Positions 27,361 to 39,746 of a stretch of 64,000 nt of DNA are shown in pieces. Source of the DNA: Linepithema humile (taxonomy: Eukaryota > Arthropoda > Insecta > Hymenoptera > Formicidae). The stretch lies in the NCBI RefSeq assembly GCF_040581485.1, contig NC_090133.1, positions 17,918,001 through 17,982,000 on the forward strand, given 5' to 3'. A program made the position numbers and the translations under genes. Within the stretch, counting starts at the first letter, position 1. Each line of letters starts with the position of its first letter. The notes below the pieces were generated by a model, which ran no database searches, was not told where the DNA came from, and saw only the letters and a program-made list of their open reading frames with translations.

Positions 27361-27391
27361 CTTCGAAACCTTCGAAACCTTCGAAACCTTC
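27361..27391. repeat. 9-bp tandem repeat CTTCGAAAC x3.4
   Basis: Three perfect head-to-tail copies of CTTCGAAAC at 27361-27387 are followed by CTTC. The unit contains the palindrome TTCGAA. Confidence 0.9.
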
Positions 27392-28205
27392 TAGACTCTA
27401 ACGAAATTACACCGTCCAGATTTTTGCGAAAATTTCTTTTTTTGCATTTAGATAAAAAACGGACGAACAGTCGGAAAATTGCGCTTTTTGCATCGCGAAA
27501 TACCATCCGCATTTATTCCTTCTTTCTTACAAATACATTTCGACAAAGCTGTTTTTCCCAACGTTGTTTCTTTTTACGAAGGCTTTTACACGCGCTTCTC
27601 ATAAAGTTGTTTGTTTTCGCCCGTTCCTACAAACGTTACCGCGAACAATCGACCCGGAAAGACATCAAAGCGCGATTTGCGTTATGCAGCACAAACGGAT
27701 TTCGCGAATTCTCGCCGACACGAAGCTACAGGTTGCCCCGACATCGGCGTAAGACGCCAAAGATCTGATTCTACGTGCCATCGCTCGTCGATTTAGCTCG
27801 CTCCGCGCGCGCTTTATCACCGCGACGGAAGCGCGTCACCTCTTTCGGGGTCGACATCGGTGGAGAGGTTTCATTGTCGAGGCTTAAGAGTGCAATTCGC
27901 GACGGACGGGGGATAAAGTAGGCGGTCGTGGGAAGCGAAGGGAACGGCGAATGCCACCAGGCAGGAAATTCTCCGAGAACCCGCGAGAAAGTTAGATTGC
28001 TGAAATAGTTGCCGGTGTTCTTATCTCTGTCGCGGCTGGTGGCCCGGCACGGTGGAGAAAAACCCAGCAGAAGGGGATGTGCGAAAGGGGTTAGCGGGTG
28101 AGAGGCGGATAGATAGGTAGTGAAATAGATAAAGAGAAGAGAGCGAGCGTGAGAAGAGGATACGTACGTTCCGGTTCGCGGCGCGGCGCGGCTGAAAATT
28201 CGCAG

Positions 28206-28238
28206 CTAATTTATGTGCCAATTAATTGCTAATTAAGG
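28206..28238. promoter_or_regulatory. Homeodomain-type TAAT/ATTA cluster
   Basis: CTAAT at 28206-28210, the palindrome CAATTAATTG at 28219-28228 and CTAATTAAGG at 28229-28238 lie together at the edge of a CpG-rich block. TAATTA-like cores are known homeodomain targets. Enhancer function is inference only. Confidence 0.3.
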
Positions 28239-29640
28239 CGACGCTTTTTTGAGCGAATTAAATTCTCCGGGTGAATCGTCGCGACGTTTAGAGGTGCAGG
28301 GAGGAGAAGAGAGAGAGAGTACAAAGCTGCTCTTCGATATTCTAACTCTCTAAGTTGACTGTTCCCTTCTTAACTTAAACTTCTATCTCTCTCTCGTCCT
28401 CTCTTGGTTCTCGTTCACGCGCAAAACTCTTACGCAAACCAGAGAGATATTCGTCTGGACGACGTCTCGTTCTTCTTACTATTCGAAACTTTTGCCCTCC
28501 GCTTTTTCGCCGCGGATCAAGCTTTAATCGGTGGCTTTCCGCTCGGGCAGGTATATGTATGTCGGAAATCTACTACACGATCAGTCGCAAACTTTTCGAG
28601 CGGTATCAAGTCTTTTGAAGAAAAATTCGATAGCAATTCTCGATGATCGTTTGAACAATCAAATTACATTCTGTTAAAATAATATTTCAAATTATGCGAG
28701 AAACTAGATGTGTGTGTGTCGCTCTCCAGTCTGCTATTGATTTCTTTTGGCTTTTTGTTCACGTTATTTTTTCAAAATTCACGTGATCAAAGACCCGTTT
28801 GGAAGATTCGTTAGCTTTCGATGTGGAGTAATTTCGTAATTAGGCCGCTATCGAATTTTCGTTCCTTTTGACAGAAGACTTTTCGAAAGGGAGACAATTT
28901 CGCTTTCCACTCCGCGTAAATGCGAGTCCGCTACTACAATTTCACGAACTGTTTTCCGGTAGAAGGCAAGGTTGATTTTCTATCGGTAGTAGCTCGGGAC
29001 CTCGTGTGCAGGAGCACGCCCGGCTTGTAATTTTACCCCGATGGAAGAGGCAGCCGACTGCAGAGACGCTTCTGCCGAGGGATGTTTATGCGTTTCCTCT
29101 AATTCCTCGCTCCTTGTGAATCGTCCTCTCGAGTCTCGCGAAACGGGTTCGATTGTAAGGATCGCTGCGAGCTTCGTTGATTTCGCCGAGAGAAAAGCGC
29201 CGCGAAGCGCAGAATCGGAAGAGGCTCGGCTAGGGAACGAATGCGAGGGACAAATAAGCGGAATGGAGTACGGCAAAAGAAAACAACCCCTGTGCGCACG
29301 AAACAAAAGAGTCCCGGCGCTCGAAACAGAAATCCCGCCGCCCTTTTTCTCCGGAGCAGGAGTAAATATTGTTCGTCCGCGGCGCCTGCTACGCGCCCTC
29401 CATCACCACCCTCTCTTGTACGGAGTTTACATCGGCCGTTATAATACCCGGGAATTGACAACTCGCCCGAGTCTTCCTTCAGGGCTTTTCACGCTCCGCT
29501 GCGTCGCCGATACTTCCATCTCGCCTGCTCTCGTACGCGATGCTCATCACACTTAATCGATTATTTCGGGGTCATTAACAATATCCTGGCGTCTTTAAAA
29601 GGCAAATCACGACGCGGCGAATGTCACGAGTCACGGAGGA

Positions 29641-30660
29641 TAGCGTTGCTATAAAAATTTTTTTGTCTAAAAATTAAATTCATAATTAGTATATTTATCT
29701 TATCAAAATTATGTAATTGTGTATAATTTCGCAGCGAGTTTATATATTGATCTGAATATATTGTCGGAGAGATTTTTTCATACAGATTACAAATTTTGTA
29801 TAGTTCCGATGCGCAATAGGAATTAAATATGTCTAGATTTAGTTCACATTACTGTGTACATAGTGGTAGGATTAATCAACAACGATTGTTCACTGTAATA
29901 AACGTACGGCTTATGGTTTGCAAATGCATGATTTTCCCGATGCACAATGGATTGACTTTTGTATTCCAGATAATATAGAATGGCACGATTGGGTGGATTA
30001 TCCGCTGCACTTTTGCTCGCAAAATATTACATACAAATATTCCATTGTCTCTCGTAATTTTTAAGTTCAATGGATTTTATTTTTCAACTATTATTTAAAT
30101 CTGCCTGTGCCAGAAAATATATGATATCCAAAAACAAAATAAAATAAAAAATATGTTTTATCACCAATATACAAAAATGTATTACAAATTATATTTCTTT
30201 AAACATTTTATTATAAAAAAATCTTTACAAAAAACTTTGCAATCTGTATATAACGCAGCAGCAAATTTTCATTAAAAACGTAATATGCGATTTTAATTCC
30301 ATAATTCCGTTTTTAAAAACAACAATTAACAATTAACAAACATTTTATTAATTAACAATTTTCAAAATTCTATTGTATAAAAATATTTTGCTTTAATCGC
30401 TTACTGTTTTTGCTTTAAGCTCATATATAGAAATATATAAAATGTCTTATTACAATATTTCAGTACTATTTCAATTGAATAAATAAACCATTTTCGTTAA
30501 AAAAAATTTTTCGACAACACACATAAATCTACGAATTAAATATTTGAGAACAATTATGCAGGTAACACATACTATTATCAATTGAATCTTATTCAGTTTA
30601 AGTATTAACAATTTTATGATAAGAATTTGGAAGGAGCGGTTGAACACTTTACAAGGTCGT
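29641..30660. other. Largest AT-rich valley of the left intron
   Basis: About 1 kb dominated by A and T with few CG dinucleotides, contrasting sharply with the CpG-rich blocks on either side. It contains many A-runs and T-runs and no open frame of interest. Confidence 0.6.
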
Positions 30661-33600
30661 AAAATCTCTGGTTCCTTGACTACTTCGTAGTACGTGGTAT
30701 CATGAATGCACGTTACGAATCGACATTTCCGTGTAGCAACTGCTGAATACGATGAGCAAAGCTCAGAACTTATTTACCATGTCTATTGAAGCGGCTTTAG
30801 TTTCCTCGTAGACTCGTTTTTCCGAGTGTGCTCAATCGCTTCTCGAATTAAAACGTCCGACTTGGCAAAAGTTCCGTCCGAGCTACCCCGCCCAAAAGAA
30901 GAAAGGATTCTCGTGAAGGGTTGGAAAAGACGGAGGGGGCAAAAGCAGGATCTAGTTGCTTTCTTCGGGATTTTTCTTACGCGTCCGACGAGAGCGCGCT
31001 GGCAAAAAAGACGCTGATGGCGAATCGCATCGACGTAAAATCAGATATCGAGAAGAATAAGCGCGAGAAAAAGAAATCTCGATGCAACTTGTTAATTAAG
31101 TAGCGGACTTAGTTAATACTCTCCGATCGTTTAGTTCTCCGTTTTTCGTAGCGAAACGTTGCAGTTTTGAAACTTTCAGAAAGACAGCATCAGCGTAAAC
31201 TTAACCGTATCTTGCATTCGCATCCGAATAATTGTTCGTCTGAATTGAATCGAAAAATCATTAACTTCTATCTTGATGTACTAAGATGGGCGATGTAATG
31301 GAAATAATTAAATTTTATACATAAGTAATATTATACAAAGTGTCTTAAACTTTTCAGCAAGCCATTATGCATTTTTTCACGAATTTGAAATTTATTTATC
31401 TTGGATAAAAGAAAATTAAGATAGGAATGATTTCTATAATAATATGTAAATAACGAGCAGTAAAAGTTTGTTTAAAGAATTAAGCTTATTTAATTTTATA
31501 TAAACTTTGTATTTTACGAAAAAAATATTCGACGTTGGAGAGAAAATTTTGCGGCGAATAATAATCTTTGCTGACGTTCTCATGAGAAAAAAATCAACTC
31601 TAAATTGAGCAAAGAATTTGTAGAAAGAAGTGGCTCGTTATTCCGTATAATTCCGATTGCATAAATTTCTTAATTCTCGAGATTAGAGCAAGCGTTTGTC
31701 AAAGTCTGAGTGCTGCATAGAAGAAATTTAAATGAATATTACAATATCTCATTAAATTAATGCCGTTGTTATCGGGACCCATCGATCCTCGCGGCGTAGC
31801 GCTCTTAATTACCGCTCTGCGAGCTGCGGCAAAGCGGAAGAAACAAGGTTACACAGCGTTTCCCTATAGAACCATTGTTCATTCGTTATTCGCGCCTGTG
31901 CGGGATTTAACGCAATTTCCATTTTGAATATCGCCAACCGTCCATCGCGTTCTTACATCGGCTGCCGATTGTATGGCAGCAATTAAAACGGTACCGTCTC
32001 CCGCTTTCGTATTCCGCTGATTCGGTGGCCGACGGCATATTAAAAAGAATCATTTAACGATAGAATTTCAACCGGGAGGGAGAAAGCGCGCGCGAAAGAG
32101 AGAAAGAGAGGGAAAAAGAGAAAGGCTAGAAAGGAAAGAGGCAGAGAAGGAGAGCGGATGAGGCAGCAGCAATGTTCCACAAACTTTCGACATTTCGATG
32201 CGGAGAGTTTAGAACGAAGTGGATAGTTCACTCGACGCGGCTATGAGAACCAAAGACGCCACTTAGTCTTCGTGCAAATTTAATTTTGACTCCCTACGAG
32301 GGACGCGAAATTAGGGCAGCGTCATCAAGAGGGTTAATATACTTTGTGCATTTAGCGGTGGAGCGCGATGAATTGCCCTGGGAATGAAATCGTGACACGA
32401 TGCACAGGTCTTTAACGTTGCATGACTTCTTCCCTATAACGGAAAATCGCCGCAGGCGAGAATCGTCGAATCAAGCTTTTTATTTGCCGTGGAAACTTTC
32501 GAAGCTTTCGGAAACGTCCGTTTTGTTTTGTTCGCACGAGGGGAAACATCGATCCAAGAACACATCACTGAAAACGACATTATCCCGTCGAGAGAAACGC
32601 AACCAATAATTCAACGATCTGTTTTTGTCGTGTACACGCAAGAACTGCGGCCGCGGTTTGGAGAATTTCGGAGCGAGGAGCTGTCGTGTCGCCATCACAT
32701 TTCCGTGTAAACTGGGAAAATTTTATCCTATTACTTGTTGGCGCGCGATTGCCGTTGTATTGAATTCAGATGTTGTTCCATATTCTTGTTCGGGCAATGA
32801 AATTCAAACACCTTTCTTCCATATGAAACTTTTTTGAAAGTATTGAAGCCAATAACGAACTAGATTAACAAAAGCAAAAATACGAAAATAGTGGAACACA
32901 GCACAATATAATCGTATAATCTTTGTCATTAAATAAAGATCATCTCTAGCGCTTAAAGACAAAGTACGAATCTATATTGAAAAAGATGCAAATTATCGAA
33001 GCTGTCATCTTGAATTAAGAGCAGCAATTTATTATTTCTGATTTACCTCATACTTGTGTCACAGTTATATTCGTAAGAGGTAATATTCGTCATTAAAGAT
33101 GTATTTATGATCCTAATAATATTGGATAAATAATTCCCGATGTGTAGTGGTGTGATCCTAGTTCGCGAGCAGCAATTCGTCGGAATAAAACCGCAATGAC
33201 AACTACAAAAGCCAGTTCGCTGCTCCCTGCCACGTATCTCGAAATGGTTTTCAGATTTTTGTCGTAAGAAAGAATGGCGGTACTACACGACGGAAGAAAA
33301 GGAAACGAAATTCTCATGAAAACTCTACAATGGCGATGGGGGTGTTTCCCGTAATGCTCGCTGATCCTTACATTATATCCGATACGGCACACGCATTACC
33401 TTGCGTTTATTGACCCTATTGTGTTTTCCCAAGCGTTCGATTTGCTCGATAAAGACAGAGGATGTGACGCAATTATCGAACATATTATTGTTACAAGGGA
33501 TATGTCGCGACTTTGCCAAAAATATTTCTAAAATAGACGTTTCGACTGCAAAGTTTGTCTCGGCAAAAGTCCACAGTGTGACACAGTGGAAATATAATTA

Positions 33601-36597
33601 TCGTTTATCGATGCAATGTTATCTAATCGTTGTAAAAGAATTCTGAATATTCTGAAAGCTCGGTAAATTAAACAAATAAACTGCCGATGCGCGGTCAATA
33701 TTTCAATTATCTGACCAATCGTTTTGTGCGTTTTTGTTTTCCCTACGTGTGTATCGTATAGCCGGGCGCGATCGTTACGTCATTATATCATTACATGCCT
33801 CGGCTAACAATTAATCGCATTAGCCGAATGAGGCTTTACCGCGAGCTTGCAGGTATTTATCGTATCAATGGATTCGATAACGAAGTTTGTGTAGTATACG
33901 TACGGTCAGAGGTCGATATGGCCGACATGAGCTTAACGTGTGGCGGTAAATAGGGAAGCACATGATTCGTGAAAATAGCGCTCGTTAAAAATATTATTCT
34001 TTTTATATAAATTTCGCGATCAAAAGGTCTCACTGTGTAAAATACTACGTAATCGCTTTTAAAAGGTTTCCATGCGATGTAACAATAATTCTTACGAGAA
34101 GAATGTACTTCAACTGTTTAGGGACGCAAGTCGGGAGATATTAAAAAATATACAGATATAAAAGTACACATATGCGTTGCCGGGAGTTAGCGATTAATCG
34201 GGTGAACTCTCAACGAGAAAACGCGCCAGCTCTCGCGATATGCGTCGCGATTTAGCGTACAATTAGCAAGCGCACGCTCTCGGTGGTTGCTTCCTTTCAC
34301 TGCGTACAACTTCAATTTGGTCTTTAATCCCAGAATACATAGGTGGAATTAACTTTGTCTTTCATCAAAGCTTCTTTTTTTTCCTCATGTGTCCATAAAA
34401 AAGATCTACGACTGACCGGCCAGTGCAAAAGCTCGCTGAATTATTCGAAACGTGAACAGAAACGTCGGGCGAGTCGATGCGGCGCAGAATATACCGTACT
34501 TTGTGATGCCGGCGGAATTATTTTCATTTATCAGAAGCTTGGTCTCGGTCGGCGCGCATTAATGATCCGCAAATAAAACAGGGACAGCGAATAAAACGAC
34601 ACGGCGAAAACTGTCGATCAATTTGATGAATACTGATTTCACGATGGCCCGCGCGCACGCGCGCACACATTATTGCACTCGTGGGAATGCGCTCATCTGG
34701 CCGGAATCAACTTTATAACAAATAAATTGAAATCGTGGCGGAGGTTTCGGAGAATCAAGTAAATATCTATGATTTACGAGGAACCGCCGGATCGGCCGCC
34801 GGATGGAGCGCAGCATTGACAGGAAATGTCCGACAATCGAGGTTGAAAAAAAAGTTCGAACCGCATATTGGATCGTACGGTTCGGCGCTGTTTCGACGAA
34901 CGAAAACAAGACAGAATGAAGAAAGCTCGAAAATGCAACGGCAGGATAAAAAAAATCGGACATTTTTATTGCGGGAATCACGAGACGAAATTGGAATCAA
35001 ATTAAAAAACCGACCAAGCCAATTAAAATGTTTTGCGAAAGTTTAAGAGACTCTTCTCCGAGAGAAAAGGATAAGGTTTCGCGGCGCGGGATTTTTTTTC
35101 TTTCTTCTTGCATTACGTCGCTTGGTCATCGAATTGAATGCTATTAAACCGCCTATTCTTCCGTATAAATACCGCATAATTAAGGTAGAACAGGAAGAGA
35201 GAGAGAGGTCCGACGAAGATGTGGGCAAAGTTTCTGTTTAATTTCAGGAAGATTTACCTCGTTGTACCCGTTCTGTTGATAAAACCAACCAGAATCGTGC
35301 AAAGTTTTGGGAATGTTGTAATATGCACTTTACCTTTTAACCGTGTAACAACGCGGTTCAAAAATTTCAATCAAAATTTTAGTTTCAAAGTGACATTGAT
35401 TAAGAAACAACGTACAGCCGAGAGCACCAACGGTCGCCGTCTGATGATTCAAGAATGAATCACAAATGAATGATACATCATCCATTCTGGTAGACTCGAA
35501 GCGCATTCGGGCAAGGTTTTACATCAGTAAACAGTTTCGAAGCCGTTATCCGCGCGGCGCAGTCAAACTTTACGGGGAAATAGGAAGCTTAAAGCTTCGA
35601 ACGTTACCAAACGGCGGCAGCTGTCCCGGAAGCTCCCTTTAAATATTAAACAACGCAACGCGGCATCCCGATAGCGCTAATAGTTATTACGCGGTATCGT
35701 CCGGGAAAACTGTTCCCAAGGCAAGTGACTTCGTTATAAAATACAAACCGTGTGCACGCGGGTACCAACCGCCGCTCTTTTCACCAACAGAAGGATAAAA
35801 CTAGAACTTTCCGCCGTATCGCATAACGTAGTCCTTTTGAGTACGAAGCTCGTCTGACGAAAATTATGCCGCGGCATGCAGTTTCGGAATAAGGATCCTT
35901 CTCTTTCTTTCATGCAGCACCATCGTAAAAGCAAAATTTTACGCGACAAGGCTGAGTGATATATTTCTTTTTGCAGCTAAAACCGCGTGCATCATCGCGA
36001 CATGCATATCTTGTTTTCGAGATATCTCCGCAGTACGCTTTCGTGCTCGCAAAGGATCCAATTATCTACGTATTTACTTTCGGTCTCGCTCGCAGACATA
36101 ATTGCAATTAATAAAGGTATCTCTGTGCTGTAATGCATTCTTTGATGCTACTCTACTAATTTTTGCGACTGAACGTATATTGCACAACTTTTTATAATTT
36201 TCAGATAAAAATCTATCTGCCGTCGTAGATTTTTATCTCAAGGAAATGCATAATAGATTTATGATTATACATTTTTTAAATTGTGGGTAAAAAATAATAG
36301 TAAAGAATGAACTAATAATGATGAATTAATCAATCGAATCAATTGCAGAAATAAAATTATTATAAAGGAAAAGTATTTAAATCTTATAAGAGTTAATATT
36401 TATTATTAATCGAGAAAGCAAAATTAGCAGATAAATTCTTTTCCATTCGTTTCCTTTGATTTCTGTTTCCGTTTCCAAGTGAAGTAATTAAATCGAAATC
36501 GCTGATTGTATCGAAATCAATTTTCACCGGAGAACTAAGATTTCCCTTACGTGAAAATAGAAGATTTTAAAGCCAAATAAGCGATAGTGGTACTTAC
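30661..36597. other. Mixed intron approaching the Ig1 exons
   Basis: Moderately GC-rich patches (30800-31030, 31770-32030, 32380-32720, 34180-34300, 34430-34860, 35480-35720) alternate with AT-rich stretches (31260-31740, 32830-33120, 33960-34160, 36120-36520). A purine-rich tract lies at 32075-32157. No exon was recognised. Confidence 0.5.
32075..32157. repeat. Purine-rich GA/GAAA tract
   Basis: About 80 nt almost entirely G and A on the plus strand, interrupted near 32087-32093 by GCGCGCG. Confidence 0.75.
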
Positions 36598-36756
36598 TTT
36601 CGTAACCGGTGAGCGACGCCTCGGCCGAAACAGCGTCACCGACCCCGTTCTCTGCTAGGCACTCGTAGACGGTATTGTCGCGCGCCGGCTTGACAGGTTC
36701 GATCCGCAGTAAAGCACCATTTTCATACTGGTGTACCACGTAGCGGGACTGAGATT
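36598..36756 (-). CDS. Lar: Lar coding exon, second half of Ig-like domain 1
   Basis: This is the next Lar exon and finishes Ig1. It begins AA, which with the C of the previous exon makes a Gln codon (KRIS-Q-SQSRY). It then encodes 52 codons from SQSRYVVHQY to AEASLTGYE and ends with one base (A). Visible Ig features are the strand LLRIEPV, the D-x-x-x-Y-x-C motif (RDNTVYEC) carrying the second disulfide cysteine, and the LAR-type AENGVGDAVSAEASLT segment, close to the Drosophila protein as I recall it. The acceptor is TCGGCAG just above 36756 and the donor is GTAAGT at 36597-36592. The exon is 159 nt and phase 1-1, so it can be skipped without a frameshift, although skipping would destroy Ig1. 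The next exon should open Ig2 with two bases completing an A-- codon; I did not recognise it in the 36.6 kb to the left. Confidence 0.95.
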
Positions 36757-38232
36757 CTGCCGACATAAGATGGAAGATTGAGGTGGACGGTTGCGCTGTG
36801 AAAAGGAATACTCCCGCCACAAAAGGCGAGAAAATACCGGCGCGATCGAGAGCGCGCGCGAAAATGATCGGCGGTGGCGACGGCGTCGGGCGGTTCGCGC
36901 GGCCGCGGTATAAGATCGAAAATTGCGCCGTTGCGGAATCTAATAAAAGAGGGTATGTGTGTCCCCTCTCGTATCCAATTCCGCGGCCCGAGAAATATTG
37001 AATGGGAATTGGATCGCGCGTCTGTATAAATTTCGAGGGAGAGAGAGAGAAAAGAGAAAGAGAGAAAGAGAGAAAAAGAGAGGGGGAGAACGGGTGGAGC
37101 TCGCCCCTGTTATCGCTTCCCCCGCTCGTTCGTCTGTCCACGCTCACCGCGAATTGGCGTCCAGAATGTTACAAGCGGTCGCTAGCCATTATCTCATCGG
37201 GTGTTCCTCGTTGGATTAGTGAGTCGTCGACGAATGTGGACTGACCAGTGTGATCGTTTGGGTACATACATTCCGCGGATCATCCCGAACGTTATGCGAA
37301 ACCATCGCGCGTCACTGAGATCATCTCGTGGGATTTGTTGGCCCTTCCGATCGTATGAGAATGGAACGTACGAGGCTTGAGCTTTAGATTTGATCCAAAT
37401 TGATATATCGGGGATGTGATCGATTGAAAATGTACGAAAAAGATTGGCAGCACAGAAATCTACTCTATGCTTCGTAATTAAAAATGTAAAGAGCTGAAAA
37501 GCATTATGATATTTTTAAAATAGCTTTTTTTATTCATAAAAAATAATAAATAAAAAACAAACTTTCTAAAATAATATAATACTTGATTTGAGAAACAAAG
37601 AAATAAAGGAAACGCCAATTTATATGAATATCGAACAAGTCAATTTCAAGTTTCAGAGAAGTTTATTTCACAAATATGTATGTATATGGCTACAGATCGA
37701 TACATGCAACTATTTTTGAGAAATTACTTAACTCAATTTACAAAAGTATTCTAACGTGGGGCTGTCGCGAACTATTTGGTCAGTCGAATCGACAAAAAGA
37801 TACGACACATCTGCATTTCACGAAGCATCCAACTGGGTGGGTTTCTGTCACGGGCGAGCGCAAAAATCAGTTGGACGGAGAACAAAAATGTCCGGAGCGG
37901 CAACGAAACCGGCAATGAAAACGAGACGCGTGATAAACGAAAAATGCGCTTTGCAGCAAAATACACGAACGGAGCGCGGACGAGACGGTGCAACGGGGTG
38001 GACGAGAAAGCGGAGAGCGACGAATCCGGGTCAGAGGACTTTTTAATTTCGATAAAATTTTCATCCCGTACATTTTCATCGCGGCGACCTCTCTGCATCC
38101 CGAAGACATGGGTTTTCGTGTAGGTTAGACGCCAAAAAGCGCGCCCTCGGGACACTTTCAACGGACGAACGGCGCCGACGAGCCGAAGACGCGGGGACCG
38201 TGATGGAGAAAATCGCGAAAGCGTGAACTTAC
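36757..38232 (-). other. Lar: Lar intron inside the Ig1 domain
   Basis: This 1,476-nt phase-1 intron separates the two Ig1 exons. On the minus strand it starts GTAAGT and ends GGCAG. It is AT-rich at 37400-37740 and CpG-rich towards both exons. It contains a GA-rich tract at 37035-37090. Two open frames extend from the exons into the intron; these are read-through translations, not genes. Confidence 0.9.
37035..37090. repeat. GA/GAAA-rich tract within the Ig1 intron
   Basis: A 55-nt purine-only run of GA, GAAA and GGGGG. On the transcribed strand it is pyrimidine-rich, about 280-335 nt upstream of the acceptor of the second Ig1 exon. Confidence 0.85.
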
Positions 38233-38364
38233 GTGAAATTCTCTTGCCGTTCTTTCTCCAGTGTATCTGAGGCGGTGGCGCACCTTCCGCCGTGCAGTAG
38301 AAGCTCGCAATTCCTCCTGCCTTCACCTGCTGCGATTGTGGCTTCACCAGGATCGTCGGCGGAC
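38233..38364 (-). CDS. Lar: Lar coding exon, first half of Ig-like domain 1
   Basis: This internal exon belongs to the receptor protein tyrosine phosphatase Lar, a cell-surface receptor for axon guidance and synapse assembly. Read on the minus strand it begins with two bases (GT) completing a codon, then 43 codons from PPTILVKPQSQQVK to HWRKNGKRIS, then one base (C). The reading shows the first Ig cysteine (SFYC), the core Trp (IHW) and the basic loop RKNGKR, which in LAR-family receptors binds heparan sulfate proteoglycans such as syndecan and glypican. From memory, Drosophila Lar has a very similar segment here. The acceptor is a pyrimidine-rich tract ending CACAG just above 38364. The donor is GTAAGT at 38232-38227. 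The exon is 132 nt and phase 1-1. The reading frame stays open into the following intron, but the splice signals and homology place the exon end here. The family assignment is secure; the species is not determined. Confidence 0.95.
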
Positions 38365-39716
38365 CTGTGGACAGAAGATTAGACGGGATTCTTTGATTAG
38401 ACTCGGCTCACAATAGGATTGTCGTTTATTTCTACATCGCATGATGGTCAAGCAGTTCTTTGACATGCGTTTCGAGGCTTCGTCCGCGTTTTGTGACGAA
38501 AATAAATTTTTTTTCGTCGAAAAATTCAATTAGCAAAAAACTGCAAGTATCTTTAATTCATATTTATTTATCTGGAATTTCTTTTTGTACAAAATCTCTA
38601 ACATAAATATTTTTGAAATAAATAGTACTTGTAATCTCTCGTAACGATATTGTTATAGATATGATTACATAGATACGATTACATTTGTTTCGATAAAAAA
38701 ATGATTTGAAACATATAATGCTCGCAGTCCTTTTTGTATTAAATCTCCGCTCCTGTATAGGTCACGCATGATAAAGAAATATTAAATTTATGGAAACAGT
38801 GGAAGTACAATATTAATATTTGCTTGAAACTCGATGCCAACGGTAAAGTAAAATCATGGAATTGTATCCGAGCGAAGATTATTTCACCTATTTGCGCTGT
38901 AAATCACGTAATCTTTTTTCATAAAGAGTCGCAAAGCAGTCGGAACTCATATAACTGAATCCTTCGCTCATGAAAATTGCGCGTTATAACGTTTCTCGTA
39001 TCTCATGTTAAAATTTAAGTAAAAAGTTCACGGTTGCGTTCGCCTGGCCAACGTGGGAAACGTTAATTTGCAAAGGAAAATTGCAGCCGTCGGTCACGCA
39101 GATATTTTCCTTCCACGTCGGCTTTTGCACGTTGGGCAATTACTTCTCACAATTTGGGTCATTAGTCTACTTTCCGTCATTCAAAATGCCTTCCGTAGAT
39201 CTTACTTAAAATCTAAAAAGATGACATCGAGCATAATGATTTACGCGGGAGACAGAAATATACGCCCGAATGGCTGGAGTTTAATTTTTCGAAAAGCAGG
39301 ATAATGGCGATTTTATATCGAAGAGAGCCAGCACGCGTCGAACAAGAATCGAGATCCCGGGAATAACGTTTCTGATAATTGTACCGAGTTCCGAGCGAGC
39401 GCTTGCAGCCTTTTACGAATTAACGTCGTAAAAGTCCGATCTGATTGCGCTCGCGAAATTTATACTCGTCGGACAAGAGCGGCGTATCTCTCTCGTCATC
39501 GATCGCGCGGCGCGGCGCTGCACAAATACACCGGGCCAGAAGTCGGTGACCGAAATTAGTGGATTTAGTGTGGCTGGAAGTCCAAACTGCCTCCGTCGCT
39601 ACGCTTTTAACTCCGGGAATAAAGAGACGGCCGGTGCAAGATGGATGGACGTGACGCGCTCCTTTGTCAGACTTGCGCCGCGCTTCACTGCGATGTCGAG
39701 TATTTTCCGGAGAGCA

Positions 39717-39746
39717 AGAGAGAGAGAGAGAGAGAAAGAGAGAGAA
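39717..39746. repeat. GA microsatellite
   Basis: About nine GA units, then GAAA and four more GA units; purine-rich sequence continues with interruptions to about 39790. Confidence 0.8.

Larger units (their letters stand above)
24311..29640. other. Mixed intron with CpG-rich islands
   Basis: CpG-rich at 24400-24700, 25500-25740, 27000-27350, 27760-28300 and 28940-29600; AT-rich at 25160-25480, 25800-26100, 26580-26820, 27400-27600 and 28620-28800. Open frames of up to 171 codons at 29041-29556 occur in overlapping phases on both strands without domains. Confidence 0.5.
1..36597 (-). other. Lar: Long Lar intron downstream of the Ig1 exons
   Basis: No exon was recognised here, so the whole stretch is read as part of the intron after the second Ig1 exon. 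The expected Ig2 exon, with its own Cys-Trp-Cys pattern, was searched for by eye in minus-strand frames and not found, so it probably lies beyond base 1. A nested gene cannot be excluded, but none of the longer frames shows a recognisable domain or conserved motif. Long 5' introns are usual for insect Lar. Confidence 0.7.

Noticed and set aside
29041..29556. 171-codon plus-strand frame
   Set aside because: Overlapping long frames in other phases and strands indicate composition, not coding.
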